Positions 6,005-12,464 of a stretch of 14,768 nt of DNA are shown here, one piece after another; position 1 is the stretch's first letter; each line of letters opens with the position of its first letter. The notes under the pieces were generated by a model. That model saw only the letters and a list, made by a program, of their open reading frames with translations, made no database searches and was not told where the DNA came from. The position numbers and the translations under genes were made by a program. The DNA is taken from the NCBI GenBank assembly GCA_002428455.1, contig DIWL01000049.1, positions 23,340 through 38,107 on the forward strand. Direction: 5' to 3'. Origin of the DNA: Anaerolineaceae bacterium UBA6107 (GTDB lineage Bacteria; Chloroflexota; Anaerolineae; Anaerolineales; Anaerolineaceae).

Positions 6005-7328
6005 GGATAACGAGAATAATTCAGAGCTTAATCAGAATACTAATCAGAGCGATATTCAAAAACTTATGAAGGATTCTTATGGTATTGAGTTCTTCGTTAA
6101 TGAATTATTGCCTGTAGAATTAGAAAATCAGGGATACCGAAAAGTGGCCGTTGAGGAACTTCGGTATCTAGAGCCCTTGTTTAAAATTGCACCACAGCTG
6201 ATTGCAGATAAAATAAATGAAGAATTAATTAAACAGGCTTTTAAGGCAGCAACAGAAAACTCGTATAGGTGTCTTTTAGATCCATCAATGCATTTAGCAA
6301 CAATAAAAGGGTCTTCAGACGTATTCCTTGGAAGTGGTCTCGATAATATTACAAACAAGGTAAGAGGTCAAGCAAGATGGTTAGAAAATGATGCGGTTTT
6401 ATCAATATCTAATGTGCCAAATATTGCACTAAATGTATTTAATGCTCTATCTGTTGTAACCGGTCAGTATTTTATGGCACAGGTCAACGCAAAACTTTCC
6501 CTTGTTGAGAATGGGATTGATGACATTAAACAATATCTTGTTGCGGTTAATCAAAGCGAATTAGAGGCCGCGCTCCAAGAACTGAACGATATCATAAGAC
6601 ATAATCAATTTATAAAAAAAGATCCTGAAAGAACACGTACGACAATTGTTCAGATTAAGGGGGTACTGAAGGTCGCGAGGAGTAATATCAACCTGTTTAG
6701 AAAGCAGATTGAGAACATAAATAAAAGTGTTTCTGAAAAAGATTCAGAAAACACTGTTACTAAAAATATCGAGGAATTAAGTCAGCACTTGATTCAGTAT
6801 AGGTATGCAGTCTATGTTTACAATTTAGCCCAATTATTGGAAATATACCTAAATGACATCACTGATGTTGAAGAATTAAGTATATTTCGTAGTGAAATTT
6901 CAAAGACTGTAAATTCGCACAAGGAATTATGTGACAAAACGGTTGAACGGGTTAATAAATATCTTGAAGAGACTAATACTAATTCACTCAATAAAAAGAT
7001 AATCAGTGATATGCTAATAGCGGCTGGGAGCGGGATAATTGTTGGTGTTTTTAGTCGCGATGTATTAAAAGGTGTGGAAACTTTCTCAAAATTTAACAAC
7101 CTTCTTGAAGATAGCAGAAAGAAGAAAAAAGAAGCCTATATTGCCAATAACTACAAGTATCAAAGCCAAATTAATGATATGGAGTTGATAGATTCTTCAA
7201 TCGTTACAATGGACAGGTATATTGATCTTGCCGGTCGAAAGGCAGAAATTGTATCTGTTGAGGGCGAGTATTATATTAAATATTTAGGAGATAATTCTAG
7301 TTTTAATAATAGCAGCATTAACGACTGA
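6003..7328 (+). CDS. Orphan island protein with two hydrophobic segments and coiled-coil regions (441 aa)
   Basis: I do not recognise an enzyme in this protein. The N-terminal 135 residues are mixed alpha/beta in character, with a polar Asn/Gln-rich start. A hydrophobic segment follows at about 137-162 (NIALNVFNALSVVTGQYF and onward). Residues about 163-335 are long charged helices likely to form coiled coils. A second hydrophobic, glycine-containing segment lies at about 333-352 (MLIAAGSGIIVGVF). A lysine-rich patch (SRKKKKEAY, 371-379) and a polar tail end it. The layout is that of a membrane-associated helical protein. Base and codon use are far more A+T-rich than in all neighbours, as expected for imported DNA. 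AGGAGGGTGAT gives a very strong ribosome binding site but it is partly folded away in a hairpin. As the sole cargo of a tRNA-linked island, a defence, toxin or exclusion role is a reasonable guess, with no direct proof. Confidence 0.8.
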   Translation: MDNENNSELNQNTNQSDIQKLMKDSYGIEFFVNELLPVELENQGYRKVAVEELRYLEPLFKIAPQLIADKINEELIKQAFKAATENSYRCLLDPSMHLATIKGSSDVFLGSGLDNITNKVRGQARWLENDAVLSISNVPNIALNVFNALSVVTGQYFMAQVNAKLSLVENGIDDIKQYLVAVNQSELEAALQELNDIIRHNQFIKKDPERTRTTIVQIKGVLKVARSNINLFRKQIENINKSVSEKDSENTVTKNIEELSQHLIQYRYAVYVYNLAQLLEIYLNDITDVEELSIFRSEISKTVNSHKELCDKTVERVNKYLEETNTNSLNKKIISDMLIAAGSGIIVGVFSRDVLKGVETFSKFNNLLEDSRKKKKEAYIANNYKYQSQINDMELIDSSIVTMDRYIDLAGRKAEIVSVEGEYYIKYLGDNSSFNNSSIND

Positions 7329-7331
7329 TTC

Positions 7332-7381
7332 GAGGGTGCATCCCACAAGGGGACGCGAAATTCGCGAACGCCGCCACCCTC
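7332..7381 (+). other. Compact three-way-junction fold at the right end of the island
   Basis: GAGGGTG (7332-7338) pairs perfectly with CACCCTC (7375-7381), the latter overlapping the right direct repeat. Inside it are two hairpins. TCCC (7341-7344) pairs with GGGA (7350-7353), and CGCG (7354-7357) pairs with CGCG (7363-7366) within CGCGAAATTCGCG. The result is like a shortened tRNA cloverleaf without a T arm. It begins four bases after the stop of the orphan gene. It may be a terminator, a recombination-site structure or a tRNA-derived remnant. Only the pairing is seen. Confidence 0.4.
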
Positions 7382-7388
7382 TCCGCTC
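7374..7388 (+). repeat. Right 15-bp direct repeat (att-like)
   Basis: An exact copy of 5905-5919. Immediately upstream the sequence keeps only loose likeness to the tRNA T arm (TTCGCGAACGCCG against TTCGAACCCC). This suggests either a diverged tRNA end carried by the element or chance. Confidence 0.8.
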
Positions 7389-7442
7389 GCTTTGCTCGAG
7401 GTTAGCTCGAAAATTACGTGTCTTTAAGTCAATAGATACCTC

Positions 7443-8645
7443 ATGCCTACATTAAAAATCACTGACGCCCGCCTCATCCACCTCGCTGCCCAGGGACTAT
7501 TAACGCTGCCTTCTACCCCGGCAGCCAAAGAGGACGTTCTCGAAGCGATCCGGCGTATGCAGCTGCTACAGATTGATACGATCAATGTCGTGGCGCGCAG
7601 CCCTTACCTCGTCCTGTTCAGCCGGCTCGGATCATATGATCCCGCCTGGCTGGATGAACTGCTCGCGGAAGGCCGCATTTTTGAGCAGTGGGCCCACGCC
7701 GCCTGCTTCCTGCCCATTGAGGATTTTCCCCTCATCCGTTCCATCGTACTCGCCGGCTTACATGGGTCATATTTTTCCGGATGGATCGAAAATAACCGTG
7801 ATGCCGTCAACACAGTTCGCAATGCATTACAGACAAATGGAACGGTTCGCTCGGCCGACTTTAAGAGCGAAAAATCTCCCGGGGGTTGGTGGAACTGGAA
7901 AATCGAAAAAGTCGCCCTTGAATACCTTTTCAGCCGCGGCGAAATATTGGTTACCCGGCGGGAAAACTTTCAACGCGTTTATGATCTCACGGAACGGGTC
8001 ATGCCTGACTGGCAGGACGCCTCGACACCACCCCTGAGTGAAGTCTATCCAGCCTTGATCAGAAAAAGCATCCAGGCGCTGGGCATCACCCGCCCCGCCT
8101 GGGTGGCAGATTATTACCGTCTGCCCAAAAAGGAGATCGCAGGTTACCTTCCGCAAATGATATCAGCCGGCGAGATCCTTGAAGTCAACGTGGAAGGTTG
8201 GCCGGAACCGGCATTAGTGGCCACAGAAAATGCGGCTTTGATCCAGGCAGCCGTTCATAATGCACTCCAACCGGATCACACCACACTCCTATCCCCCTTC
8301 GATCCTGCAGTCTGGGATCGGGTGCGCGCACGCCAACTATTCAATTTCGATTTTATGATCCAGGCGTACACCCCGGCAGTAAAACGTCAATACGGCTATT
8401 TTCCCCTTCCGCTGCTGCACAACGGAGAAATCATTGGCCGCCTGGATGCCAAGGCGCACCGCAAAGATGGAATTTTTGAGATTAAAGGGTTTTACCTTGA
8501 AGACGGGGGCATGCTCACTGAGGACCTGGCTAAGGCTATCGCTGGTGCGGTCTCCCGCTGTGCAACCTGGCATCATGCGCCACAGGTCATTCTCAACGAA
8601 ACAATCCCGATTGAATTACGAAATACGCTTAACTTGTATCTTTGA
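7443..8645 (+). CDS. Winged-helix DNA glycosylase of the YcaQ/AlkX (HTH_42) family (400 aa)
   Basis: The family removes bulky alkylated bases and, in E. coli YcaQ, unhooks interstrand crosslinks. The catalytic QxD motif is present as QIDTINVV (Q43, D45). Further family landmarks are FEQWAHAACFLP (80-91), LLSPFDPAVWDR (282-293), YGYFPLPLL (317-325) and GRLDAKAHR (332-340). The length matches the family. Tandem winged-helix regions are expected from homologues and fit the helical middle part. No Shine-Dalgarno lies before the ATG; the upstream bases AATAGATACCTC include a weak -10-like TAGATA (7433-7438), so a leaderless start is possible but weakly supported. Next upstream is the tRNA-linked island, so the original promoter may have been displaced or kept by the insertion. 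It converges on the SWIM gene through a shared terminator. Confidence 0.9.
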   Translation: MPTLKITDARLIHLAAQGLLTLPSTPAAKEDVLEAIRRMQLLQIDTINVVARSPYLVLFSRLGSYDPAWLDELLAEGRIFEQWAHAACFLPIEDFPLIRSIVLAGLHGSYFSGWIENNRDAVNTVRNALQTNGTVRSADFKSEKSPGGWWNWKIEKVALEYLFSRGEILVTRRENFQRVYDLTERVMPDWQDASTPPLSEVYPALIRKSIQALGITRPAWVADYYRLPKKEIAGYLPQMISAGEILEVNVEGWPEPALVATENAALIQAAVHNALQPDHTTLLSPFDPAVWDRVRARQLFNFDFMIQAYTPAVKRQYGYFPLPLLHNGEIIGRLDAKAHRKDGIFEIKGFYLEDGGMLTEDLAKAIAGAVSRCATWHHAPQVILNETIPIELRNTLNLYL

Positions 8646-8665
8646 TGAGTTGGGATTTAAAAATT

Positions 8666-8697
8666 AAGACCCCGGCAGAAAACCCTGCCAGGGTCTT
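8666..8697. terminator. Bidirectional terminator between convergent genes
   Basis: AAGACCC (8666-8672) pairs with GGGTCTT (8691-8697). After a C/A mismatch, GGCAG (8674-8678) pairs with CTGCC (8685-8689) around a six-base loop. T residues follow the stem on the minus strand (TTAATTTTT) and, more briefly, on the plus strand (TTT). It lies between the glycosylase (+) and SWIM gene (-) stops and can serve both. Confidence 0.8.
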
Positions 8698-8717
8698 TGA
8701 GTCGTTGAATTGACAGG

Positions 8718-8969
8718 TTAAGCCGGAAGGCTTACATCAGCCGGAACAATCATTCCTTCAAGGATGGTCTCCAGTGCCATCGTGTGTACACAACGTCCAC
8801 GGGTTTGAAAAAACTCACAATCACATTTCCATGTGCCATCTTCATAAACCACTTCATGAGAATTATTGTTACCCTTCACAGTAACCTTGAACGAATGGAA
8901 TTCGAACCGCTCGCGCTCTTGAGCGTAGCGTTTTGCTTTTTCGATCTTGCCGATCATGCTGTAATCCAT
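8718..8969 (-). CDS. Small SWIM zinc-finger protein (83 aa)
   Basis: A stand-alone SWIM domain with the ligands C49-x-C51-x8-C60-x-H62 (WKCDCEFFQTRGRCVH). A beta-rich stretch before it (FEFHSFKVTVKGN, then EVVYEDGTW) completes the usual SWIM core. SWIM domains bind zinc and take part in DNA or protein contacts, as in Swi2/Snf2 partners and Shu2-like recombination factors; no enzymatic domain is attached. The start is chosen at ATG 8969 because GGAGC (AAGGAG, 8979-8984) lies nine bases upstream. The frame runs open to a TTG at 9005, which has no such support and overlaps the terminator hairpin. The gene has its own promoter and a long leader with an attenuator-like layout (9004-9104). The role in the cell is not known. 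Confidence 0.85.
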   Translation of the reverse strand: MDYSMIGKIEKAKRYAQERERFEFHSFKVTVKGNNNSHEVVYEDGTWKCDCEFFQTRGRCVHTMALETILEGMIVPADVSLPA

Positions 8970-9003
8970 TTCGTAAAGCTCCTTATTTAAGGTATTTGAT
9001 AAC

Positions 9004-9034
9004 AAAAAGGCACGCGGAATGATAGCGTGCCTTT
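9004..9034 (-). terminator. Terminator or attenuator in the leader of the SWIM gene
   Basis: AAAGGCACGC (9034 to 9025 on the minus strand) pairs perfectly with GCGTGCCTTT around a nine-base loop and is followed by a run of T (9008-9004, five including the stem end). It is oriented for minus-strand transcription and sits between the SWIM promoter (9099-9127) and the SWIM start (8969). So it either attenuates that gene or ends read-through from the GNAT gene, or both. Confidence 0.7.
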
Positions 9035-9080
9035 AGTTGAATCCTCCAGTATGGAAAGCCAATACTCGCATGGTGATCAT
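9033..9080 (-). CDS. Possible leader peptide of 15 codons upstream of the SWIM attenuator
   Basis: On the minus strand AGGAG (9087-9083) precedes two in-frame ATGs (9080 and 9071), giving MITMRVLAFHTGGFN and a TAA at 9035-9033. The spacing is two bases to the first ATG and eleven to the second, so initiation may be weak. The TAA enters the 5' arm of the terminator stem (9034 onward), so a ribosome at the stop codon would cover that arm and hinder termination. A smaller hairpin (9048-9054 with 9059-9066, one bulge) lies inside the ORF. No repeated amino acid stands out as a regulatory cue. This is a layout-based proposal only. Confidence 0.35.
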   Translation of the reverse strand: MITMRVLAFHTGGFN

Positions 9081-9098
9081 GTCTCCTGAGTTACTTTA

Positions 9099-9127
9099 AT
9101 ATTAGCCCCAATGTCAATAATTGTCAA
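9099..9127 (-). promoter_or_regulatory. Promoter of the SWIM gene with overlapping palindrome
   Basis: Reading the minus strand, TTGACA (9127-9122) is followed after exactly 17 bases by TAATAT (9104-9099). An inverted repeat, AATTGT (9119-9124) and ACAATT (9127-9132) with a two-base gap, covers the -35 and is a candidate operator. A second TTGACA lies ten bases downstream of the first. The promoter sits between the GNAT stop (9150) and the SWIM leader. Confidence 0.7.
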
Positions 9128-9149
9128 CAATTGCTACCCTACCATTCCC

Positions 9150-9617
9150 CTACGCGTTGCCGATCTGCACATTCTTCAACATGACAACAGCATCCTCACC
9201 ACCCTGGTAGTAATTTGGCCAGGTTTCTATCTTGTTGTAACCGTTTTTTAGATAAAGCTTTTGTGCATCCAGGTTGGATTTGCGTACTGCAAGCTTTACT
9301 TTGGGCATGCCCATCTCCTGTTCAGCCGCCTTCAGCAACGCCCCGCCCACCCCCATGCGGCGGTACTCCGGTAATACGGAGATCGTGCTGATCCATCCCG
9401 TGCCGGAAAACCTGCGGATATCTCCCCCGATGAAACCGATCATCTTGTCGATGTATACCGCTTTGATGCGAACGCATCCCGGAAGAATCAGCGCACCGAT
9501 CCTCTCAAGCAGCGGCCATGCATCGATGGGAAAGCAGATCTTTTCCATTTCACTTAACTGGTTCAGATCACTCAGTGTCGCTTTTTCCAGGTTGAAAAAG
9601 GGTGTGTGTTTTTCCAT
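9150..9617 (-). CDS. GNAT-family N-acetyltransferase (155 aa)
   Basis: A single-domain Gcn5-related acetyltransferase, which transfers acetyl from acetyl-CoA to an amine. The acetyl-CoA pyrophosphate-binding loop is RRMGVGGALL (86-95), fitting the R/Q-x-x-G-x-G/A pattern, after the strand ISTISVLPEYR. The C-terminal part (VRKSNLDAQKLYLKNGY, 111-127) matches the RimI-like motif B, where a tyrosine and the Asn-Gly turn are typical. Ribosomal-protein acetylation (RimI-like) is one option, but the substrate cannot be fixed. ATG 9617 is preferred over an upstream TTG (9665), because a TATAAT lies six bases before it and the preceding codons run through a terminator hairpin. No Shine-Dalgarno is seen, so the mRNA is probably leaderless. 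Confidence 0.88.
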   Translation of the reverse strand: MEKHTPFFNLEKATLSDLNQLSEMEKICFPIDAWPLLERIGALILPGCVRIKAVYIDKMIGFIGGDIRRFSGTGWISTISVLPEYRRMGVGGALLKAAEQEMGMPKVKLAVRKSNLDAQKLYLKNGYNKIETWPNYYQGGEDAVVMLKNVQIGNA

Positions 9618-9623
9618 ATCACA

Positions 9624-9629
9624 ATTATA
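9624..9629 (-). promoter_or_regulatory. -10 box of the GNAT gene, leaderless arrangement
   Basis: On the minus strand a perfect TATAAT is followed by six bases (TGTGAT) and then the ATG at 9617, the same spacing as at rnd (3256-3268). The -35 position falls in the loop of the hairpin 9634-9666 (GACACA at a 17-base spacing, a poor match). So promoter strength is uncertain. Confidence 0.6.
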
Positions 9630-9633
9630 AACA

Positions 9634-9666
9634 ATTGCAGGCCGGGTGTGTCGTCCGGCCTGCAAT
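9634..9666 (-). terminator. Terminator hairpin of the NfeD-stomatin operon
   Basis: A perfect 12-bp stem, ATTGCAGGCCGG (9634-9645) with CCGGCCTGCAAT (9655-9666), and a nine-base loop. In the minus direction it begins 17 bases after the stop at 9683 and is followed by TTGTTTATAATT, a broken T-rich tract. It overlaps the upstream half of the GNAT promoter. Confidence 0.75.
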
Positions 9667-9682
9667 ATCAGTTACGGATTTC

Positions 9683-10585
9683 TTATTCCTTGTTCTTCTT
9701 CACAAAATCACTGATCAGGCTCGTGAACTCCATCGGGAAGATGTACTTGGTGGAAGGACCTGAGGCCATGCTCTTGAGTGTTTCGAAGTACTGCAAGGTC
9801 ATGGTCTTCTGATCAATATTCTGTGCAGCGGCGAAGATGGCTTCCAGCGCCTGCTGGTAACCTTCCGCTTTCAGCACCTGGGCCTGGCGTTCGCCTTCCG
9901 CCTTGAGAATGGCAGACTGCTTTTCGCCTTCAGCCCTGAGGATGTTGGCCTGTTTTTCACCCTGTGCCACATTGATGGCAGCTTCACGATTGCCTGTTGA
10001 TTCAGTAACCACAGCACGGCGAGTTCGTTCAGCCGTTAACTGGCGGTTCATCGAATCCTGCACGTCGCGTGGAGGAATGATCTCACGAATTTCAACATTG
10101 GTCACTTTAACACCCCAGCGCTCGGTTACTTCGTCGAGGCGGGCGCGCAGCGCTGTGTTGATCTTCTCGCGTTCGGAAAGCACACCATCAAGCAGGATGC
10201 CGCCGATGACTGAACGCAGTGTGGTGGTGGCGATACCCTGGGCAGCCAGTTCAAAGTTTTGAACCTGCAAAACAGATTGCACGGGATCAAACACCTTGTA
10301 GTACCACAGGAAGTCGATCGAAAGCGGCGCGTTATCCTGGGTGATTGATTGCTGTGCCGGTATCTCACGCACCTGCTCACGCAAATCAACCATAACCGGG
10401 CGATCAACAAACGGGATCAGCAATACCAGACCAGGACCCTTGGCACCGATACAGCGACCAAGTCTAAATACGACAACCCGGCGATATTCCGGCACGATCT
10501 TAATTGCCGCGGCAAAAAAGATGACCAGTAATATGATCGCAACACCAACCAGGCAGTAAATCAGGATATTTCCATCACCGAACAT
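9683..10585 (-). CDS. SPFH/band-7 membrane protein, stomatin (slipin)-like (300 aa)
   Basis: A membrane scaffold protein of the stomatin/prohibitin/flotillin/HflKC superfamily. One transmembrane helix lies at about 8-29, then the SPFH domain at about 30-200 with typical VPEYRRVVVFRLGR (31-44), GPGLVLLIPFVD (50-61) and TTLRSVIGG (121-129). The region 209-241 holds three near-identical 11-residue repeats beginning GEKQ, GEKQ and GERQ, which form the Ala/Glu/Gln-rich helical stalk. A conserved end (TKYIFPMEF) follows. Such proteins oligomerise into membrane rings. AAGGAGG before the ATG makes the start firm. It lies 37 bases after nfeD in the same direction; this neighbour pair is a well-known conserved operon in bacteria and archaea, and the two products are thought to act together in membrane quality control. 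Confidence 0.94.
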   Translation of the reverse strand: MFGDGNILIYCLVGVAIILLVIFFAAAIKIVPEYRRVVVFRLGRCIGAKGPGLVLLIPFVDRPVMVDLREQVREIPAQQSITQDNAPLSIDFLWYYKVFDPVQSVLQVQNFELAAQGIATTTLRSVIGGILLDGVLSEREKINTALRARLDEVTERWGVKVTNVEIREIIPPRDVQDSMNRQLTAERTRRAVVTESTGNREAAINVAQGEKQANILRAEGEKQSAILKAEGERQAQVLKAEGYQQALEAIFAAAQNIDQKTMTLQYFETLKSMASGPSTKYIFPMEFTSLISDFVKKNKE

Positions 10586-10622
10586 AGTTCCTCCTTTATG
10601 AATTTTTCAAGTTGATCACCGG

Positions 10623-11225
10623 TCAGTTTTCTCTTTCCACCGGTTCAACCAATAACACCAAACCTTCACGACCGATCACCCTGGCGGGGGAGCCTTCTTT
10701 GATCAGTTTCACGCTGCGGGCGGTCCATTCCTCTCCCCCCACGTAAATTGCCCCGGAACTGCGGATGTCGTTCCGCGCCACACCGGTCATACCGATCAAA
10801 ACAGAGAGATCCTGCGAGGGCTGCAGCCTCAACGCTTCGATCCCTTTTCGTCCGATCACCCACAACATAACAACAGTGATCACGCTCATCAGCGTGGCCA
10901 GTACAGGATTGATTGCCGGACTACCTGTATCTGTTCGAAACAGGAATACTGATCCAACGATGATCGAGACGATCGCAGGAACAAGGTATAACCATTTCTT
11001 AAATTTACGCAGCGCAATGAGGAAAGGAATTACCCCAACCGCCAGCAGGATCAGCGCCCACAAGTTAATGGGTTGCCTGATGATCGCATAACCAGCTAAC
11101 ATGATCGCCAGCAACACGCCAACTTCCAGAAAACCCGTTCCAGGGGTGAACAGAGCCAGCACACCCAAGACAAGTCCAACCACTAAAATCATGTATGCAA
11201 CATTGGGATTAAGCAACAAGTCCAT
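10623..11225 (-). CDS. nfeD: NfeD-family membrane protein, stomatin partner (200 aa)
   Basis: The short NfeD type without the ClpP-like protease domain. About five hydrophobic segments are seen (roughly 10-27, 33-49, 54-71, 79-97 and 106-125). A cytosolic OB-fold domain follows at about 140-195, with the family pattern IGMTGVARNDIRSSGAIYV and SPARVIGREGLVLLVEP. NfeD proteins are partners of stomatin-like proteins, and the SPFH gene directly downstream confirms the assignment. AAGGAAGG (11232-11239) gives the ribosome binding site, and a perfect TATAAT (11249-11254) lies upstream on the minus strand. Confidence 0.92.
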   Translation of the reverse strand: MDLLLNPNVAYMILVVGLVLGVLALFTPGTGFLEVGVLLAIMLAGYAIIRQPINLWALILLAVGVIPFLIALRKFKKWLYLVPAIVSIIVGSVFLFRTDTGSPAINPVLATLMSVITVVMLWVIGRKGIEALRLQPSQDLSVLIGMTGVARNDIRSSGAIYVGGEEWTARSVKLIKEGSPARVIGREGLVLLVEPVEREN

Positions 11226-11248
11226 AGTAACCTTCCTTCAACGTTTTC

Positions 11249-11254
11249 ATTATA
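11249..11254 (-). promoter_or_regulatory. -10 box of the NfeD-stomatin operon
   Basis: TATAAT on the minus strand, 23 bases before the NfeD start. At a 17-base spacing the -35 position reads CTAAGA (three of six matches), so the promoter rests mainly on its -10. Confidence 0.55.
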
Positions 11255-11475
11255 CACGACTAGACACCAGTTCTTAGTGATAATCTACAAAACGTATAAG
11301 CTTTCCACTCTACTTACGCAAAAATAATCGTAAAGTTGGAGATTTGTGGAGAATTTATCATCAAATAAAAAAGGATGGATCTTCTCAATTCCTTACTTGT
11401 ATAGTCCATATCTTTGTGAAATAATAATCTTGCGCTTTACCCGGTATTTTGGTCCAAAAAGGGATGGGAGGGGAA

Positions 11476-12381
11476 ATGTCTCTGAAGTTACTTTATCCCG
11501 CCATTGAAACTGCGTCTCATGCCATGACTGCCGTTTATGACCCCGTCTTTGAGCGCTATTGCCAAAAATTTGGTATCTCCTCTCAATCCCTTTACTTATT
11601 ACTGGCAATTCCAGCCTTTGAACCAAAACCGGTGAGTGTTGAGAACCTCAACATCCGTTCCCCCTACACTGCGGCAGAACATTACCACGCACTCCTGCAG
11701 GAGCTGACTCATGCGAATATGGTGGCCTTAGAAACCGAAGGACAATATCGGATCACACAGCATGGACTTGAAGTACTAAAAGAAACCCTAACAGCGGTTT
11801 ACAACGAATTGGGTGAAATTAAGTCTCTTCCGTTGATCGATCAGATGGACCTGGCCAGCCGATTGAAAATTCTTACCGACGCCTGCCTCACCGCCCCTGA
11901 TCCACCCGGTACCTGGTGTATCCGCCACGCGCGCAGATTGGATCCCGGTTCAAGGGTGCCCATGATGGTGCGCATCGATCAGTTCCTCAGCGAATTACAA
12001 GCCTTCCGGGATGACGCGCACCTGGCTGCGTGGCAGGGAATAGAAAGCAACGGACACGCCTGGGATATCCTTACTCACCTGTGGTCAAAAAAAGAAGCCG
12101 AACCTGACAGGATCTTCCAGGACCTCGTCAAACGCGGGAATACGCGTGAACAAACTCAACACGCAGTGGAATTGCTGATACGGAGGGGATGGATCACCCG
12201 GGACAACAGAACGTTGCGCATTACACCCTTCGGCACAGAAATCCGGCAGACCGCTGAAACCACCACAGATCAATATTTCCTGGCTCCTTTCAGAAAAATT
12301 TCTGCCGTTGAAATGGCGCAGACAATTACCCTGATCGAAGAGCTCCACCGTGGTATTTCGACCTACAATGCAGGGGTTTAA
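11476..12381 (+). CDS. Winged-helix-like protein of unknown function (301 aa)
   Basis: I do not recognise a named family. Two regions look like winged helices. One spans about 35-100 and ends in HALLQELTHANMVALET with the wing-like EGQYRITQHGLEVL (88-101). The other spans about 215-262 and contains VELLIRRGWITRD (231-243) and the wing-like NRTLRITPFGTEIR (244-257). Between them is an alpha-helical stretch with DDAHLAAWQGIESNGHAWDILTHLW. The two-wing plan is seen in MarR-like regulators and in some helical DinB-type or SCO6745-like proteins, so a transcription regulator or a ligand-binding regulator is likely. ATG 11476 is chosen because GGGAGGGG lies just upstream; the earlier ATG 11464 and a TTG at 11449 have weaker sites. 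The upstream 250 bases hold the divergent NfeD promoter but no clear promoter for this gene beyond A+T-rich boxes. Confidence 0.7.
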   Translation: MSLKLLYPAIETASHAMTAVYDPVFERYCQKFGISSQSLYLLLAIPAFEPKPVSVENLNIRSPYTAAEHYHALLQELTHANMVALETEGQYRITQHGLEVLKETLTAVYNELGEIKSLPLIDQMDLASRLKILTDACLTAPDPPGTWCIRHARRLDPGSRVPMMVRIDQFLSELQAFRDDAHLAAWQGIESNGHAWDILTHLWSKKEAEPDRIFQDLVKRGNTREQTQHAVELLIRRGWITRDNRTLRITPFGTEIRQTAETTTDQYFLAPFRKISAVEMAQTITLIEELHRGISTYNAGV

Positions 12382-12464
12382 ACACAAGATCCACTCTCGT
12401 GCTGAGATATACTTAGTTGTGACAGTATCGAATTAAGAGGGTACAGAACTCAAAAGGAGAACAA

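Larger units (their letters stand above)
5905..7388. mobile_element. Putative minimal genomic island integrated at the 3' end of tRNA-Ser(CGA)
   Basis: A 15-bp perfect direct repeat (5905-5919 and 7374-7388) consists of the last 12 bases of the tRNA plus three flanking bases. This is the arrangement left by site-specific recombination into a tRNA 3' end, where the tRNA stays intact on one side. The net insertion is 1,469 bp. It holds one gene (6003-7328) that is strikingly A+T-rich beside its neighbours, and nothing else recognisable. There is no integrase, so it is either a remnant, a satellite mobilised in trans, or a duplication of other origin. The match is short, so chance or an ancient non-mobile duplication cannot be excluded. 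Confidence 0.55.

Noticed and set aside
5920..7388. Search for an integrase, transposase or terminal inverted repeats in the island
   Set aside because: Only the orphan gene fits in the interval. No recombinase motif and no transposon-like inverted ends are visible, so it was not called an insertion sequence.
7431..7443. Leaderless promoter for the YcaQ-type gene
   Set aside because: The -10-like TAGATA is only four bases from the ATG and no -35 is found at a sensible distance, so it was left as a comment in the gene entry.
8970..9005. TTG start that would lengthen the SWIM protein by 12 residues
   Set aside because: It overlaps the tail of the terminator hairpin and has no ribosome binding site, while AAGGAG sits nine bases before the ATG at 8969.
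9618..9665. TTG start that would lengthen the GNAT protein by 16 residues
   Set aside because: The extra codons run through the terminator stem and the TATAAT box, and the family domain begins after the ATG at 9617.
12408..12413. TATACT box upstream of the UPF0173 gene as its promoter
   Set aside because: No -35 match is present at 16-18 bases, and the alternative pair near 12419-12447 has a poor -10, so neither was annotated.
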